Below are positions 48,835 to 57,100 of a stretch of DNA of 64,000 bases, piece by piece. Positions within the stretch are counted from its first letter, which is position 1; each line of letters starts with the position of its first letter. Origin of the DNA: Streptomyces sp. WMMB303 (GTDB lineage: Bacteria; Actinomycetota; Actinomycetes; Streptomycetales; Streptomycetaceae); contig NZ_JARKIN010000001.1 in NCBI RefSeq assembly GCF_029351045.1, forward strand, positions 124,001 through 188,000, given 5' to 3'. The notes beneath the pieces are model-generated. The model was given only the letters and a program-made list of their open reading frames with translations. It made no database searches and was not told the DNA's origin. Made by a program: the position numbers and the translations under genes.

Positions 48835-49759
48835 TCAAGCCACGCACACCTCGCGGCGGTAGCGGCCGGGGGCCTGCCCGTAGGCCCGCTTGAACGCCTT
48901 GGCGAAGGCGTATTCGGAGCCGTATCCGGTACGGGCGGCGACCGTGGTCAGCGGTGCCGCCGAGTCGCGCAGCAGACGCGCCGCGGTCATCATGCGCCAA
49001 CGGGTGAGGTAGGCCATGGGTGGTTCGCCGACCAGTGCGGAGAAGCGGCGGGCGAAGGCGGCGCGGGAGAGACCCGCGCCGGGCCAGCGTCTCCACGGTC
49101 CACGGCGCCGCCGGGTCCTGGTGGAGGGCGGAGAGGGCGGGGGCGACGGCGGGGTCGGCGAGCGCGGTGGCCCAACCGCCGGTGTCCGAGGGGGGCTGCT
49201 GCACCAGCCAGGCGCGCAGGATGTAGAGGAGGAGCGAGTCGATCAGTGCGGGCACGATGCCGGCCGAGCCGATGCGCGGGTTCTCCAGTTCGGCGCCGAG
49301 CAGCTGGACGGCGGCGGTCAGGTCGGGGTGCCGGCCGTGCCGGGTGGCGAGGTGGACGACCTCCGGGAGCCGGCCCACCAGCGGATGCGGGCGGTCCTGT
49401 TCCAGGTGGTAGTTGCCGCACAGCAGGCTCGTGCGGGGGCCGTCGCCGCCGATGGTGAGGGTTCCCAGTGGCGAACCGGGGCGGAACTGCTCGGGCCGCT
49501 CCGCCTCGGCGGGGGTGTCCGGCTGGTCGGCGAGGACGTGGCCCGGTCCGTCGCGGAGGAAGACCACGTCCCCGGCGCTGAGCGCGAGGGGGGCCAGGTG
49601 CGGGGCGTTCGCCAGCGGGACCAGCCAGCAGGAGCCGTAGAGCACCACGTGGAAGCCCACCGGGGGGAGGCGCAGGCCCCAGGGGGCGCGGCCGTTGGTC
49701 CGCACGGAGGTGGGCCGCCCGGTCCGCATCGAACCGAGCGCCTCGGTCAGGATGTCCAT
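48835..49759 (-). pseudogene. AraC family regulator, frameshifted
   Basis: From ATG 49759 the frame encodes a cupin-type AraC effector domain (MDILTEALGSMRTGRP, then GDVVFLRDGPGHVLADQP and LLCGNYHLEQ). After PWTVETLARR, near 49070-49075, the frame changes: the second half of the helix-turn-helix (MAYLTRWRMMTAARLLRDS, GYGSEYAFAKAFKRAYGQAP) is read in another frame ending at 48835. Restoring two bases (CGCGGG to CGCGCGGG) would give LARRAGLSRAAFARRFSAL, a standard AraC HTH. A true mutation or a sequencing error in a GC run are both possible. Confidence 0.85.
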
Positions 49760-49879
49760 CCTCGCCTCCCCTCCCCGGGTCCCCCGGGTCCCCGGGCCTC
49801 CTCTGGGCCTCCCCTGATCGGTGCCCACGTGCCCGGCGTGGCCGGGCGTCCACCCTACGGCCTGCGCCGCGGCCCGCTG

Positions 49880-50806
49880 TCAGTCGACGGTCAGCACGAC
49901 CTTGCCCTGGACCTGGCCGGATTCGACCAGTTCGTGTGCGGCAGCGGCCTCGGCCAGCGGGGAGGTGCGCGCGATCCGGGGCCGGACGCGACCGGCATCG
50001 ATGAGTTGGGCGAGCGCTTCGAGCGAGGCCTGGTCGGGCTGCACCGAGATCCCGGCGAAGGTGCGGCCCGCCGCCTCGACCTTCGCGGCCAGTTCCCGGT
50101 TCCAGTGCTCCATGATGGTGATCAGGGTGCCGCCGGGCCGCAGGACGGACAGGGAGCGCAGTCCGTCGGCATTGGAGTCGAGGACGACGTCGAGGTCCCC
50201 GACCACGTCGGTGAAGTCGGTGGTGCGGTGGTCGATCACCTCGTCCGCGCCGAGACCGCGGACGAAGTCGTGCTTGGCCGCGCTCGCCAGGCCGATCACG
50301 TGGGCGCCGCGGGCCTTGGCCATCTGCACGGCGAGGTGGCCGACGCCGCCCGCCGCCCGGTGGATCAGCACCCGCTGCCCCTCCTCGATCCGGGCCGCGT
50401 CCGCCAGGCCCTGCCATGCGGTGAGGCCGGCGAGCGGGACGGCGGCGGCCTGCACGTGATCGAGGGTTGCGGGCTTGCGGGCGACCTGGCGGGAGGGCGC
50501 GACCGCGTACTGGGCGTAGCCGCCGGCCGCGCGGGGGAAGTACGGCATGCCGAAGACCTCGTCGCCGGGCTTGAACCGGGCGCCGGGGGCCGCTTCCTCG
50601 ACGGTGCCGGAGAGGTCCCAGCCGACGCCGAACGACGGCTCGCCGAGCAGCGGGAGCGCGCCGGCTCGGACCGCGACGTCCACGGGGTTCACCCCGACCG
50701 CCCGGACGCGGACGAGGACTTCGCCGCCGAGCGGGACGGGGCGGTCGGTCTCGACGACCCGCAGGACCTCGGGGCCGCCGAGGGACTCCTGGATGACAGC
50801 ACGAAT
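49880..50806 (-). CDS. NADP-dependent quinone oxidoreductase/alcohol dehydrogenase, ATT start
   Basis: The protein of about 308 residues is a medium-chain dehydrogenase without structural zinc: GroES-like N-domain (SFGVGWDLSGTVEEA), cofactor motif RVLIHRAAGGVGHLAVQMAKARG, and C-terminus GQVQGKVVLTVD. The conserved start RAVIQESLGGPEVLRVVET is preceded by ATT (50804-50806) with GGGAG well placed before it, where family members have ATG. No ATG, GTG or TTG fits nearby. It therefore uses a rare ATT start or has lost its start codon. Downstream is the frameshifted AraC gene, the same order as the second module at 55777-59437. Confidence 0.72.
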   Translation of the reverse strand: MRAVIQESLGGPEVLRVVETDRPVPLGGEVLVRVRAVGVNPVDVAVRAGALPLLGEPSFGVGWDLSGTVEEAAPGARFKPGDEVFGMPYFPRAAGGYAQYAVAPSRQVARKPATLDHVQAAAVPLAGLTAWQGLADAARIEEGQRVLIHRAAGGVGHLAVQMAKARGAHVIGLASAAKHDFVRGLGADEVIDHRTTDFTDVVGDLDVVLDSNADGLRSLSVLRPGGTLITIMEHWNRELAAKVEAAGRTFAGISVQPDQASLEALAQLIDAGRVRPRIARTSPLAEAAAAHELVESGQVQGKVVLTVD

Positions 50807-51004
50807 GGGGGTCTCCCTGGGTTGTCCGGACGGTCTCCGGGTCTTTCTCCGGCCCGGCGCCCGGGGTTGATGTACTCGACGCCAGGGAGCGCGACGGAGC
50901 GGTTGAATATCCCCAGCTCTCCAGAAAATGTCCTGTCGTCTCGTTCTTCCGGAGGGTGAGCCATCCGCCGCGAGCGCGTGGCACACATGTGACCCAGCAC
51001 ACGT

Positions 51005-51066
51005 ACGAAACCGTTTCGTTTCGCTAGCTGCCATGGCGTACCGTTCTCTGTACGAAACCGTTTCGT
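51005..51066. promoter_or_regulatory. Twin TetR operators ACGAAACCGTTTCGT
   Basis: Two identical 15-bp perfect palindromes (51005-51019 and 51052-51066), 47 bp apart, lie just upstream of the TetR gene and between it and the divergent oxidoreductase. They are the obvious binding sites for the TetR protein, which probably represses itself and the MMPL exporter downstream. Confidence 0.85.
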
Positions 51067-51089
51067 TCGGAGCGGGAAGAGAGGGAGGC

Positions 51090-51689
51090 ATGACGGAGAG
51101 CACAGCGACACGCCGCAGCCGGATCACCCCCGAGCGCGAGGCCGAGCTGTACGAGGCCGTGCTCGACCTGCTCCGGGAAGTCGGCTACGACGCCCTCACC
51201 ATGGACGCCGTGGCGGCCCGCACCCGCTCCAGCAAGGCGACCCTCTACCGGCAGTGGGGCGGCAAGCCGGAACTCGTGGCGAAAGCCGTCCGGCACAGCA
51301 AGCCGGGCCGGACCGGCGACCTCGACACCGGGTCCCTGCGGGGCGACTTCCACGCTCTGGTGGCCCGCGAGGACGACTGCGCCATGGAGCAGAACTCCGC
51401 TTTGATGCGAGGGCTGTTCATGGCGGTGCACCACAACCCGGACCTGCTGCAGGCATTCAAGGAACTGCTCATCGAGCCGGAGATGGCGGAGTTCCACCGG
51501 GTACTGCGGCGGGCCGTCGACCGGGGCGAGGTCGGGGCGGACAACCCCGCGCTCGAGTACGTGGTGCACATGCTGATCGGCGCCTTCGCCACCCGCGCAC
51601 TGATCGACGACCAGCCGCCCACCCAGGCGTTCCTCGCCTCCTACATCGACGCCGTCGTGCTCCCCGCGCTCGGCGTGCCGGCTCGCTGA
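51090..51689 (+). CDS. TetR family repressor
   Basis: The 199-residue protein has a TetR helix-turn-helix (VGYDALTMDAVAARTRSSKA then TLYRQWGGKPELV, residues about 30-62) and a C-terminal ligand domain like TetR_C_11 (PEMAEFHRVLRRAVDRGEVG). The ATG has GGGAGG just upstream. Two perfect operators lie 24-85 bp before the start. The MMPL exporter begins 111 bp after its stop, so the pair is a drug- or lipid-responsive efflux unit. Confidence 0.9.
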   Translation: MTESTATRRSRITPEREAELYEAVLDLLREVGYDALTMDAVAARTRSSKATLYRQWGGKPELVAKAVRHSKPGRTGDLDTGSLRGDFHALVAREDDCAMEQNSALMRGLFMAVHHNPDLLQAFKELLIEPEMAEFHRVLRRAVDRGEVGADNPALEYVVHMLIGAFATRALIDDQPPTQAFLASYIDAVVLPALGVPAR

Positions 51690-51799
51690 CGAGCCCTGAC
51701 CACCACCCCACCCGTTCCCTCCACCTGACGTCACCGCTCACGTCGTCGGGCTGATCGACCCTGCCCTCACACCGCACGACAGACCGGGAGTACGCCGTC

Positions 51800-54037
51800 G
51801 TGGCCACGTTCCTCCACAAAATCGGACGCCTCGCCTTCCGGCGCCGGCACCTCGTCGCCCTGTTCTGGGTGGCGCTGCTGGCGGTCGCCGGGATCGGCGC
51901 GGCTGGTGCGCCCGCCGCCGGGAGCACGTCGTTCTCGATCCCCGGCACCGAGGCCCAGAAGGCCTTCGACCTGCTGGAGCAGCGCTTCCCCGGGAGCAGC
52001 GCCGACGGCGCCACCGCGCGCGTCGTCTTCAAGGCCCCCGCGGGCGAGAAGATGACCGACCCCGACAACAGGGCGGCGGTCCAGCAGACGGTCAAGGAGC
52101 TCTCCGGCGGTCCGGAGGTCGCCTCCGTCGCCGACCCGTACCAGGCCAAGAGCGTCAGCCGGGACGGCACCACCGCCTACGCGTCGGTGGCGTACGAGTC
52201 CTCCGGCATGGAGCTGGCCGACTCCACGCGGGAGGACCTGCGGGAGGCCGCTGCCGACGCGCGCGACACCGGACTGACGGTCGAGGTCGGCGGGGACGCG
52301 CTCACCACGACGCCGGAGACGGGTGCGACGGAGGTCATCGGCATCGCCGTCGCCGCCGTGGTGCTGATCATCACCTTCGGTTCGCTGCTCGCGGCCGGAC
52401 TGCCGCTGCTCACCGCGTTGATCGGGGTCGGTACCGGGGTCGCCACGATCACCGCGCTGGCCGGCACGCTGGAGCTGGGGTCCACGACCTCGACGCTGGC
52501 GATGATGATCGGACTCGCCGTCGGCATCGACTACGCGCTGTTCATCGTCTCCCGCTACCGCGCCGAGTTGGCCGAGGGCCGCGACCGCGAGGAGGCCGTC
52601 GGCCGGGCCGTGGGCACCGCCGGCTCGGCGGTGGTCTTCGCGGGCCTGACCGTGGTGATCGCGCTGGTGGGCCTGGCGGTCGTCAACATACCCATGCTGA
52701 CCAAGATGGGTGTCGCGGCTGCGGGCACGGTGGTCGTCGCGGTCCTGATCGCCCTGACGATGGTCCCGGCCCTGCTCGGCTACGTCGGCCGCCGGGTGAA
52801 GCCGGCCGGCGAGAAGAGCCGGCTGCTGGGCGGCGGGCGGGCCGCGCGGAAGGCGGCATCCGGCGCGGAGCGGCCGAACGCGGGGACGCGCTGGGCCCGC
52901 TTCGTCGTGCGCCGGCCGGTGACCGTCCTGCTGCTGGGCGTGGTCGGCCTCGGAGCCGCGGCGATCCCGACCTCCGCGCTGGAGCTGGGACTGCCCGACG
53001 ACGGTTCGCAGCCGACGTCGACGACCCAGCGCCGCGCCTACGACCTGCTGTCGGAGGGCTTCGGCCCCGGCTTCAACGGCCCGCTGACGGTGGTGGTCGA
53101 CGCCGAGGCCGCTGACGATCCCAAGGGCGCCGTCGCCACCGTGACCGGGGACATCAAGGGCCTGGACGACATCGCGGCGGTCACCCCCGCGAAGTACAAC
53201 CGGGCGGGCGACACCGCGATCATCACCGTGGTCCCCAGCTCCGAACCGTCCTCCGCGGCGACCGAGAACCTGGTCCACGGCATCCGCGGCACGGGCCCGG
53301 ACCTGAAGTCCAGCACCGGCGCCGAAGTACTGGTGACCGGCTCGACCGCGATGAACATCGACGTCAGCCAGAAGCTCGACGACGCGCTGGTCCCGTATCT
53401 GACCCTGGTGGTGGGCCTGGCGTTCCTGCTGCTGATCGTGGTCTTCCGCTCGATCCTGGTCCCGCTGAAGGCGGCCCTCGGCTTCCTGCTGAGCGTGCTG
53501 GCGGCGCTGGGCGCGGTCGTCGCCGTCTTCCAGTGGGGCTGGCTGTCCGGCCTGATGGGCGTCGAGCAGACCGGCCCGGTCATGTCGATGATGCCGATCT
53601 TCATGGTCGGGGTCGTCTTCGGCCTGGCGATGGACTACGAGGTGTTCCTCGTGACGCGGATGCGGGAGGCGCATGTCCACGGCGAGGAGCCGAGCCAGGC
53701 GGTGGTGACCGGCTTCCGGCACGGCGCGCGGGTCGTCACGGCCGCGGCGGTGATCATGATGGCCGTCTTCGCCGGGTTCATCGGCTCCAGCGAGTCGATG
53801 GTGAAGATGATCGGCTTCGGCCTGGCCACCGCGGTCTTCTTCGACGCGTTCGTCGTCCGGATGGCGATCGTCCCGGCGGTCCTGGCCCTGCTGGGCAAGC
53901 GCGCCTGGTGGCTGCCCGGGTGGCTGGACCGGGCGCTGCCCGACGTCGACATCGAGGGCGAGGGGCTGCGTGCCGCTGCCGACGGCAGCGGTGAGGGCCC
54001 GGACGCCGACGACGACCGGGAGCTGGTGCGCACCTGA
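51800..54037 (+). CDS. MMPL family RND exporter
   Basis: The 745-residue protein has two MMPL repeats, each with one helix, a large extracytoplasmic domain and five further helices. Motifs include MMIGLAVGIDYALFIVSRYR in the first half and GVVFGLAMDYEVFLVTRMRE in the second, carrying the Asp-Tyr pairs of the proton relay. GTG 51800 follows GGGAG at 51786-51790. MMPL proteins export lipids, siderophores or antibiotics. Regulation by the upstream TetR is expected, and a hairpin terminator ends the unit. Confidence 0.92.
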   Translation: MATFLHKIGRLAFRRRHLVALFWVALLAVAGIGAAGAPAAGSTSFSIPGTEAQKAFDLLEQRFPGSSADGATARVVFKAPAGEKMTDPDNRAAVQQTVKELSGGPEVASVADPYQAKSVSRDGTTAYASVAYESSGMELADSTREDLREAAADARDTGLTVEVGGDALTTTPETGATEVIGIAVAAVVLIITFGSLLAAGLPLLTALIGVGTGVATITALAGTLELGSTTSTLAMMIGLAVGIDYALFIVSRYRAELAEGRDREEAVGRAVGTAGSAVVFAGLTVVIALVGLAVVNIPMLTKMGVAAAGTVVVAVLIALTMVPALLGYVGRRVKPAGEKSRLLGGGRAARKAASGAERPNAGTRWARFVVRRPVTVLLLGVVGLGAAAIPTSALELGLPDDGSQPTSTTQRRAYDLLSEGFGPGFNGPLTVVVDAEAADDPKGAVATVTGDIKGLDDIAAVTPAKYNRAGDTAIITVVPSSEPSSAATENLVHGIRGTGPDLKSSTGAEVLVTGSTAMNIDVSQKLDDALVPYLTLVVGLAFLLLIVVFRSILVPLKAALGFLLSVLAALGAVVAVFQWGWLSGLMGVEQTGPVMSMMPIFMVGVVFGLAMDYEVFLVTRMREAHVHGEEPSQAVVTGFRHGARVVTAAAVIMMAVFAGFIGSSESMVKMIGFGLATAVFFDAFVVRMAIVPAVLALLGKRAWWLPGWLDRALPDVDIEGEGLRAAADGSGEGPDADDDRELVRT

Positions 54038-54054
54038 GCGGCCGCCGTGGCACC

Positions 54055-54091
54055 GGCCGGGAGGGCTCCGCTCGGCGGGGCCCTCCCGGCC
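54055..54091. terminator. Hairpin terminator after MMPL gene
   Basis: GGCCGGGAGGGC and GCCCTCCCGGCC form a 12-bp perfect stem with a 13-base loop, followed by TTT. It lies 17 bp after the exporter stop codon. Confidence 0.88.
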
Positions 54092-54604
54092 TTTCGGGTG
54101 CGCGAGGAGCCCGGGCGGACGGTCCGCGCACCGAGGTGAATCCGTCCGCGAGTGCGGCATGTTCACGACTGCGGCACTTCGCACGCGCCCCGCTCACGGG
54201 GGCACGGCCACGGTTCGGCGTCCGTCCGGCGCGCCGGACACATGTCGAACAGATGACACCCACGCACCGTGCCGTGCCCCGCGGCGCGGCACCCGTGCGG
54301 TGCTCGGACGCCCGGCGCGGAATCCGCAGTTCGCGAGGGGTGCTCGACAGGTCCACACATGCCGCGGACCCGCCGGGAGGGGCGGCGGAGCAGGTCGCCC
54401 GCCGGGGCACGGGAAGCGCGCGGCGTCATTCCTTGAACACAATCCGGTCTGGACCAAAGCCTTGACGGGCAGATCCGACGCACTTACAACAAGTCATCAA
54501 GAAAGCCCGCGGCCTGCCGCACGCGAACGACTCCGCGGACACACTCCGCGAGCTTGTCATGCGCAGGTCCAACGTCCACTTCCCCCACGAAAGGACGGGC
54601 TGAC
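54092..54604. other. Intergenic region upstream of glucanase
   Basis: No gene is supported in these 513 bp, although open frames exist on both strands. The last 160 bp hold the glucanase promoter, described separately. Confidence 0.5.
54445..54490 (+). promoter_or_regulatory. Glucanase promoter with DasR-like palindrome
   Basis: TTGACG (54462-54467), a 17-bp spacer and TACAAC (54485-54490) form a promoter. Just upstream, CGGTCTGGACCA (54445-54456) contains the palindrome GGTC-TG-GACC and differs at two positions from the DasR response element core TGGTCTAGACCA. Confidence 0.55.
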
Positions 54605-55477
54605 GTGAGACTCTCCCGCCGAAGCCGCATCGCCGCGTGCGGCGCCTCCCTGCTGTGCTGCCTCAGCGCCGCACTGCTGCCCGGCACGGCATCCGCCGAC
54701 GCCGTGGACACCCCGCGCCCCTCCGGCGGCACCCGCGCGGTCGCCTTCTCCGACGAGTTCGACGGCCCCGCCGGCGCCCCGGTCGACAGCGGCAAGTGGC
54801 AGACCGAGACCGGTGACAACGTCGACAACCACGAGCGGCAGTACTACACGGCGGGCACCGACAACGCCGCACTCGACGGCAACGGCCATCTGGTCATCAC
54901 CGCCCGCAAGGAGAACCCCGGCAACTACCAGTGCTGGTACGGCAGGTGCGAGTACACCTCGGCCCGGCTGAACACCGCCGGCCGGTTCACCCAGACCCAC
55001 GGCCACGTCGAGGCACGCATCAAGGTGCCGCGCGGCCAGGGCATGTGGCCGGCCTTCTGGATGCTCGGTGACGACATCGGCAGTGCCGGCTGGCCCGACT
55101 GCGGCGAGATCGACGTGATGGAGAACGTGGGCTTCGAGCCGGGCACCGTGCACGGCACCCTGCACGGCCCCGGCTACTCCGGATCGGGCGGCATCGGCGC
55201 CGGATACACCCTGCCCGGCGGCGAGGCGTTCGCCGACGGCTTCCACACCTTCGCCATCGACTGGTCGCCCGGCTCCGTGAGCTGGTCGGTGGACGGGAAC
55301 GTCTACCAGACGCGCACGCCCGCCGATGTGGGCGGCAACCCCTGGGTGTTCGACAAGCCGTTCTTCCTGATCCTCAACCTCGCCGTGGGCGGCTACTGGC
55401 CGGGCGACCCGGACGGCTCCACGAACTTCCCGCAGCAGATGACCGTCGACTACGTGCGGGTGACCACGGGCGAGTAG
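54605..55477 (+). CDS. Secreted GH16 endo-beta-1,3-glucanase
   Basis: The 290-residue preprotein has a signal peptide (residues 1-32, ending TASADA) and one GH16 catalytic domain with the active-site motif GEIDVMENVG, giving nucleophile Glu168, Asp170 and acid/base Glu173. WPAFWMLGDD and DWSPGSVSWSVDG are further family motifs. It hydrolyses laminarin-type beta-1,3-glucans outside the cell. GTG 54605 is the first codon that keeps the signal peptide. No carbohydrate-binding module follows: the stop codon abuts an IS remnant, which raises the question whether a C-terminal module was lost. Confidence 0.92.
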   Translation: MRLSRRSRIAACGASLLCCLSAALLPGTASADAVDTPRPSGGTRAVAFSDEFDGPAGAPVDSGKWQTETGDNVDNHERQYYTAGTDNAALDGNGHLVITARKENPGNYQCWYGRCEYTSARLNTAGRFTQTHGHVEARIKVPRGQGMWPAFWMLGDDIGSAGWPDCGEIDVMENVGFEPGTVHGTLHGPGYSGSGGIGAGYTLPGGEAFADGFHTFAIDWSPGSVSWSVDGNVYQTRTPADVGGNPWVFDKPFFLILNLAVGGYWPGDPDGSTNFPQQMTVDYVRVTTGE

Positions 55478-55661
55478 AGCGTGCCTCTTGGACCGGTTGG
55501 TCAGTTGATCCGAGGCGTCCGTCCGATGAGTGATCATTGACGCGATGTGGGACCGGATCGAGCCGCCGATGCCGGCCGATCCGGTCCGCGGTCGGCGACG
55601 GGCTGATCACCGCCGAACCCTGGAGGCCATCGCGTGGAAGTGCTGGGAGACAGGCCCTGGC
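55478..55661 (+). mobile_element. IS5-family insertion sequence remnant
   Basis: The terminal-repeat-like start GAGCGTGCCTCTTGGACC directly follows the glucanase stop. GTG 55530 opens the transposase N-terminus VIIDAMWDRIEPPMPADP then RADHRRTLEAIAWK, a pattern common to Streptomyces IS5-group transposases (DAxWxRIEPLMP...HRRTLEAIxWK). Similarity is lost after about 42 residues; the catalytic DDE domain is absent. It is a dead fragment. Confidence 0.8.
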
Positions 55662-55679
55662 CCGCATGCCCCCACCCGG

Positions 55680-55707
55680 TGCCCGCGTCTGCGCACAGAC
55701 GCGGGCA
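55680..55707. terminator. 12-bp perfect hairpin
   Basis: TGCCCGCGTCTG (55680-55691) and CAGACGCGGGCA (55696-55707) pair perfectly around a CGCA loop, 70 bp past the end of the AraC-type pseudogene on the minus strand. It could terminate that transcript. Confidence 0.7.
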
Positions 55708-55776
55708 GTTCGGGCCGGGCCGGGTGGAGCGGCGGTCGATCGAGGCCGGGCCGTTCGCGTCGTCGCGGACTCCGTA

Positions 55777-56692
55777 TCACTTGCGAAGCCGGGAACGGTA
55801 TGCGCCCGGGGCCGTGCCTCGGGCACGTCTGAAGGCACGGCTGAAGGCGTGCGGAGAGCCGTATCCGACCGCGGCGGAGATCGACTCGACCGGCTCGTCG
55901 GTGTCGCGGAGCCGGACGGACGCCAGGTCGATGCGCCACTGCGTCACGTACGCGCCCGGCGTCTGTCCGAGAGCGGACCGGAAACGTCTGGACAGCGTCG
56001 CCCGGGAGACGCTCGTCGCGGCGGCCAGGGTCTCCGTGGTCCAGGGGTGTTCCAGCTGGGCGTGGACACGTTCCAGAGCGTCACGCACGACCGGATCACG
56101 CATCGCTCCCAGCCATGAGCCGGACCGCTCCGGCGGGTGGCGGGCGCCCAGGCGCGTACGAACTGGACGAGCAGAAGGTCGACGATGCTGTTGATGGCGG
56201 CGGTGGTGCCGATCTGCGGCTGCGCGAGTTCGGCAGCGAGAAGTTCGACGGTCCTTCTGAACTGCGCGTTCTCCCGAGCTGTGATGTGCATCGGCCGAGT
56301 GAGCGAGGCGAGCACCGAGGTGCGCACCTCCGGATCCTGCTCATAGTGCAGGACGATCGCTTCCGTCTGCACCGGCGCCGAGCCCAGCCGCAGGGCTCGG
56401 CCCTCGCCGAAGGCCCGGGCCGCCGCTTCACGGTCGCAGGAACCCATTGCCGCTCCGGCGCCGCCGGCTGTCCCGTGGGCGGTGCCCGGCGGCACCAGGA
56501 CGGCGTCTCCGGCCTGCACCTGAAGAGGTTTCGCGCCAGGGACGTGGAGCCACACGGTGCCGCGGGACACACGTGAAGTGCCGCTCCCGAAGCGGAGTCC
56601 AGCCACAGACCCCAGGTTCCTCCGGCCTTCAGCATGACCCCGAGCGCCCCACGCGCACCCGAAACACGCAAGACCTCCGCCAGCACATCCAT
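55777..56692 (-). pseudogene. Second AraC family regulator, two frameshifts
   Basis: Three frames together spell one AraC protein. MDVLAEVLRVSGARGALGVM starts at ATG 56692. Near 56566-56573 the frame shifts to GTVWLHVPGAKPLQVQAGDA and the rest of the cupin domain. Near 56105-56140 it shifts again to WTTETLAAATSVSRATLSRR and ISAAVGYGSPHAFSRAFRRA, a complete AraC HTH ending at 55777. Two independent frame breaks make a true pseudogene likely. It lies downstream of the IS-disrupted dehydrogenase. Confidence 0.85.
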
Positions 56693-56925
56693 GGGTTCAT
56701 TCTCGTCCACCGCCGCGCGCCGCCCACCGCCGGTCCACGGCGGACGGCCGACGTATGTGTCCTGCTCCGCGGCTTCAGGCCACGTCAAGAACGGCCTTTC
56801 CGTGCACCTTCCGCGCGAACAGCGCCCGGACGGCGTCGTCCACGCCCTGCCAGTCGCCTCGCAGCCCGACCGGCGCCGAGAGCCTCCCGGCGGCCATGAG
56901 GCCCAGCAGGTCCGTCATCTCCCCG

Positions 56926-57100
56926 CCGGTCGGCGTCATGTCGCCTTGACATCCTCCCGGCCCTGAAGGACCGGGATTCCTACTGCCCGCGTCTGCGGGC
57001 CTCGGTGGGTTCCTGCTTCAACGCGCTGCGCCGGTACGGGTACCGGTCTTACCTGCGCTCCACAGGCCGTAACGGCCAGTCCGGCCGCCTTCGCGACGTT
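56926..57100 (-). ncRNA. Predicted TnpB guide RNA (omegaRNA/reRNA)
   Basis: By analogy with ISDra2-type TnpB systems, the 3' end of tnpB and the right-end hairpin (56955-56976) should be processed into a guide RNA whose spacer is the first 16-20 host bases past the element. On the minus strand that spacer starts GGCGACATGACG at 56945. The left boundary given here is approximate. No direct proof of transcription is visible. Confidence 0.5.
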
